Shown: one piece after another, positions 5,820 to 7,215 of the stretch
Position numbering within the stretch: position 1 is the stretch's first letter
Layout of the letters: each line of letters starts with the position of its first letter
Origin: Campylobacterales bacterium
GTDB lineage: Bacteria; Campylobacterota; Campylobacteria; Campylobacterales; Hydrogenimonadaceae
Direction: 5' to 3'
Length of the DNA: 7,215 bases
NCBI GenBank assembly: GCA_027067015.1
Contig: JAMOMS010000237.1
Coordinates: 1-7,215, forward strand
The notes under the pieces: generated by a model
Database searches by the model: none
What the model was told of the DNA's origin: nothing
Seen by the model: only the letters and a program-made list of their open reading frames with translations
Translations under genes and position numbers: made by a program

Positions 5820-7215
5820 TGATTTGAAGCAGGTTGTTCACCGGCAGGGCCACCCTCTCCAAACTCTCCGGCGCCGCCATATCGGCAAAGGCCTCATAAC
5901 TCTCTTTGAGCGCCCTGAAGCGCTCCTCGTGATCGCGCAGATAACTCTCAAACGCCTCCGTCAACGTCTCGTCTTTACGCTGATAACGCATCACCCTCTC
6001 GCTTAAAGAGGTGACGGAAAACTCGATAAACGAGGCCAACTGGCGCACCATCTTCTCTTCGGCGTCGCTTTTGGGCCTGTAACGCTCCAGAGCCCGCATG
6101 ATCTCGTTGATATGCAGTTCCTTGACAATGGCGTACATCATGGTCGCCGTATCGTCAAAGCGCCGGTGGTTGCGCTCATGCAAAATAATCACCGCTACCG
6201 CGAATTTCAGGTAGGGCAGATGCTCAAAAAAGCGCCTGAGCGTCTCCTCGGGTCCCTCTTTGGCCTCTTCCAAGGCCCGTGCGCGCAGTAACGCCGCCAG
6301 CTCCTCTTTGTAGCGCAGTAACGTGGGGGCGTGAATCTGCTCGGCCGAAAGGTGGCGAAGCATCCAATGCACACTATAAAGCAGGGTCCGCTCAATCTCA
6401 TCCAGCTTCTCATACTGTTGCGCCACCGCCATACGATAGTCATGCCGGTATATTTCGTAGCGAATATCGTTGGCGCCAAACAGATCGTTACAGATCAGAT
6501 AACTTTTGATCTTCAGGATAAAGGCCTCTTTGCCCAACGCGTCATAATCGGCCAAAAAGGTGATACCGGTATTGTTGATAATCCGGTTGGCCACCACGGT
6601 CGCGATAATCTCCCGCCTGAGCGGATGGTTAAAGATACTCTCCTCATAGACCGCCGCGAAAGATTTGGGAAAATATTTCAGCAGATACTCCCGGGCATAA
6701 GCGTCATTGACAAAATCGCTTTGGAGCAGTACCCGTTTCATGAAGATTTTGGCGTAACTTAGCAGGGTACCAAGCACGGGACGCGCCAAGCCGCCCTCTT
6801 TGTCCAGCACTTCGGCGATCTTGTCGTTTTTGGGAATAAAAAAGCGCTTGCGCCCAAAGACATCCAGCTCCCGCTCCAGCAGGTCGATTACCCGCAAGAA
6901 AGGCTCCAACTCCCCGCGACTGCGGCGGTTATCCAGCGAGATGGCCAACGACTGGTGGTAGTTGGTCCAGAGCACCCGGTTGGTGACCATCTGGGCCTGG
7001 TGCCGTAGGGTCTCAATACGGGCGGACGCATCCATCTGCCCTTTGCGTACCAGCGCATCCAGGGTGATTTTGAGATTTACCTCGTAATCACTGGTATTCA
7101 CGCCGGCGCTGTTGTCAATGGCATCCAGGTTGATAAACCCGCCCTTTTGGGCAAACTCTATGCGCGCGGGCAGGGTAAAACCGAGATTCCCCCCTTCGCA
7201 CACGGCCCCCACCCG
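5800..7215 (-). CDS. Large NAD-dependent glutamate dehydrogenase, C-terminal part (5' end outside window)
   Basis: The frame is open from the right edge of the window to TAG at 5802-5800, about 471 residues; the GTG at 7212 is internal, not a start. Near the visible N-terminus lies VCEGGNLGFTLPARIEFAQ, followed by GGFINLDAIDNSAGVNTSDY and EVNLKI. This is the signature of the bacterial large GDH family (Bac_GDH, the 115/180-kDa class), at the end of its Rossmann-like catalytic domain. The remaining 420 or so residues are the helical C-terminal domain of that family. The enzyme oxidises glutamate to 2-oxoglutarate and ammonia with NAD, mainly for catabolism. The catalytic lysine and NAD-binding motif would lie upstream, outside the window, so activity cannot be judged. 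No frameshift or internal stop is seen. It converges on gltX with a 4-bp stop overlap and no room for a separate terminator. Confidence 0.92.
   Translation of the reverse strand, partial: RVGAVCEGGNLGFTLPARIEFAQKGGFINLDAIDNSAGVNTSDYEVNLKITLDALVRKGQMDASARIETLRHQAQMVTNRVLWTNYHQSLAISLDNRRSRGELEPFLRVIDLLERELDVFGRKRFFIPKNDKIAEVLDKEGGLARPVLGTLLSYAKIFMKRVLLQSDFVNDAYAREYLLKYFPKSFAAVYEESIFNHPLRREIIATVVANRIINNTGITFLADYDALGKEAFILKIKSYLICNDLFGANDIRYEIYRHDYRMAVAQQYEKLDEIERTLLYSVHWMLRHLSAEQIHAPTLLRYKEELAALLRARALEEAKEGPEETLRRFFEHLPYLKFAVAVIILHERNHRRFDDTATMMYAIVKELHINEIMRALERYRPKSDAEEKMVRQLASFIEFSVTSLSERVMRYQRKDETLTEAFESYLRDHEERFRALKESYEAFADMAAPESLERVALPVNNLLQITLEEPL

Noticed and set aside
1..7215. CRISPR array, insertion sequence, phage or defence system, tRNA or rRNA
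   Set aside because: No regularly spaced repeats, transposase motifs, terminal inverted repeats, defence domains or tRNA-like folds were seen; nearly all DNA is covered by housekeeping genes.

Overview
The window looks like core chromosome of a GC-rich member of the Campylobacterota (Epsilonproteobacteria), perhaps from the Sulfurovum/Nitratifractor side. That placement rests on protein style, on extended -10 promoters (TGN-TATAAT) without clear -35 boxes, and on gene order. The dcd / accB-accC / SurA-like / gltX block, with the same relative orientations, matches what I recall for Campylobacter jejuni Cj1292-Cj1288. The genus is inference; I ran no search.

Layout from left to right: (1) the 3' end of an unrecognised + strand gene (1-524), whose stop lies inside the convergent neighbour. 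(2) A minus-strand pair: dcd (dCTP deaminase, 994-1557), then a small membrane-anchored c-type cytochrome (488-997), joined by a GTGA start/stop overlap. (3) A 63-bp divergent promoter region (1558-1620) whose two best -10 boxes overlap. (4) The + strand operon accB-accC (1621-3429), encoding the biotin carrier and biotin carboxylase of acetyl-CoA carboxylase and abutting as TAAATG. (5) A GC-rich hairpin flanked by an A-run and a T-run (3428-3472), a likely bidirectional terminator. (6) A minus-strand secreted SurA-like chaperone (3483-4325). (7) A second divergent promoter region (4326-4414). (8) gltX, glutamyl-tRNA synthetase (4415-5803). (9) The C-terminal part of a large NAD-dependent glutamate dehydrogenase on the minus strand (5800-7215), running off the right edge; its stop overlaps the gltX stop within an inverted repeat.

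The genes are mainly housekeeping: pyrimidine nucleotide supply (dcd), the first step of fatty acid synthesis (accBC), envelope protein folding (SurA-like), tRNA charging (gltX) and glutamate catabolism (GDH). The least ordinary item is the cytochrome. Its Met-bearing loop and 'C-terminal' helix precede its only CXXCH, as if cut from the linker between the two haem domains of a CcoP-type protein or circularly permuted. I saw no mobile element, CRISPR array, tRNA or rRNA, and there is no gene-free stretch over 300 bases.
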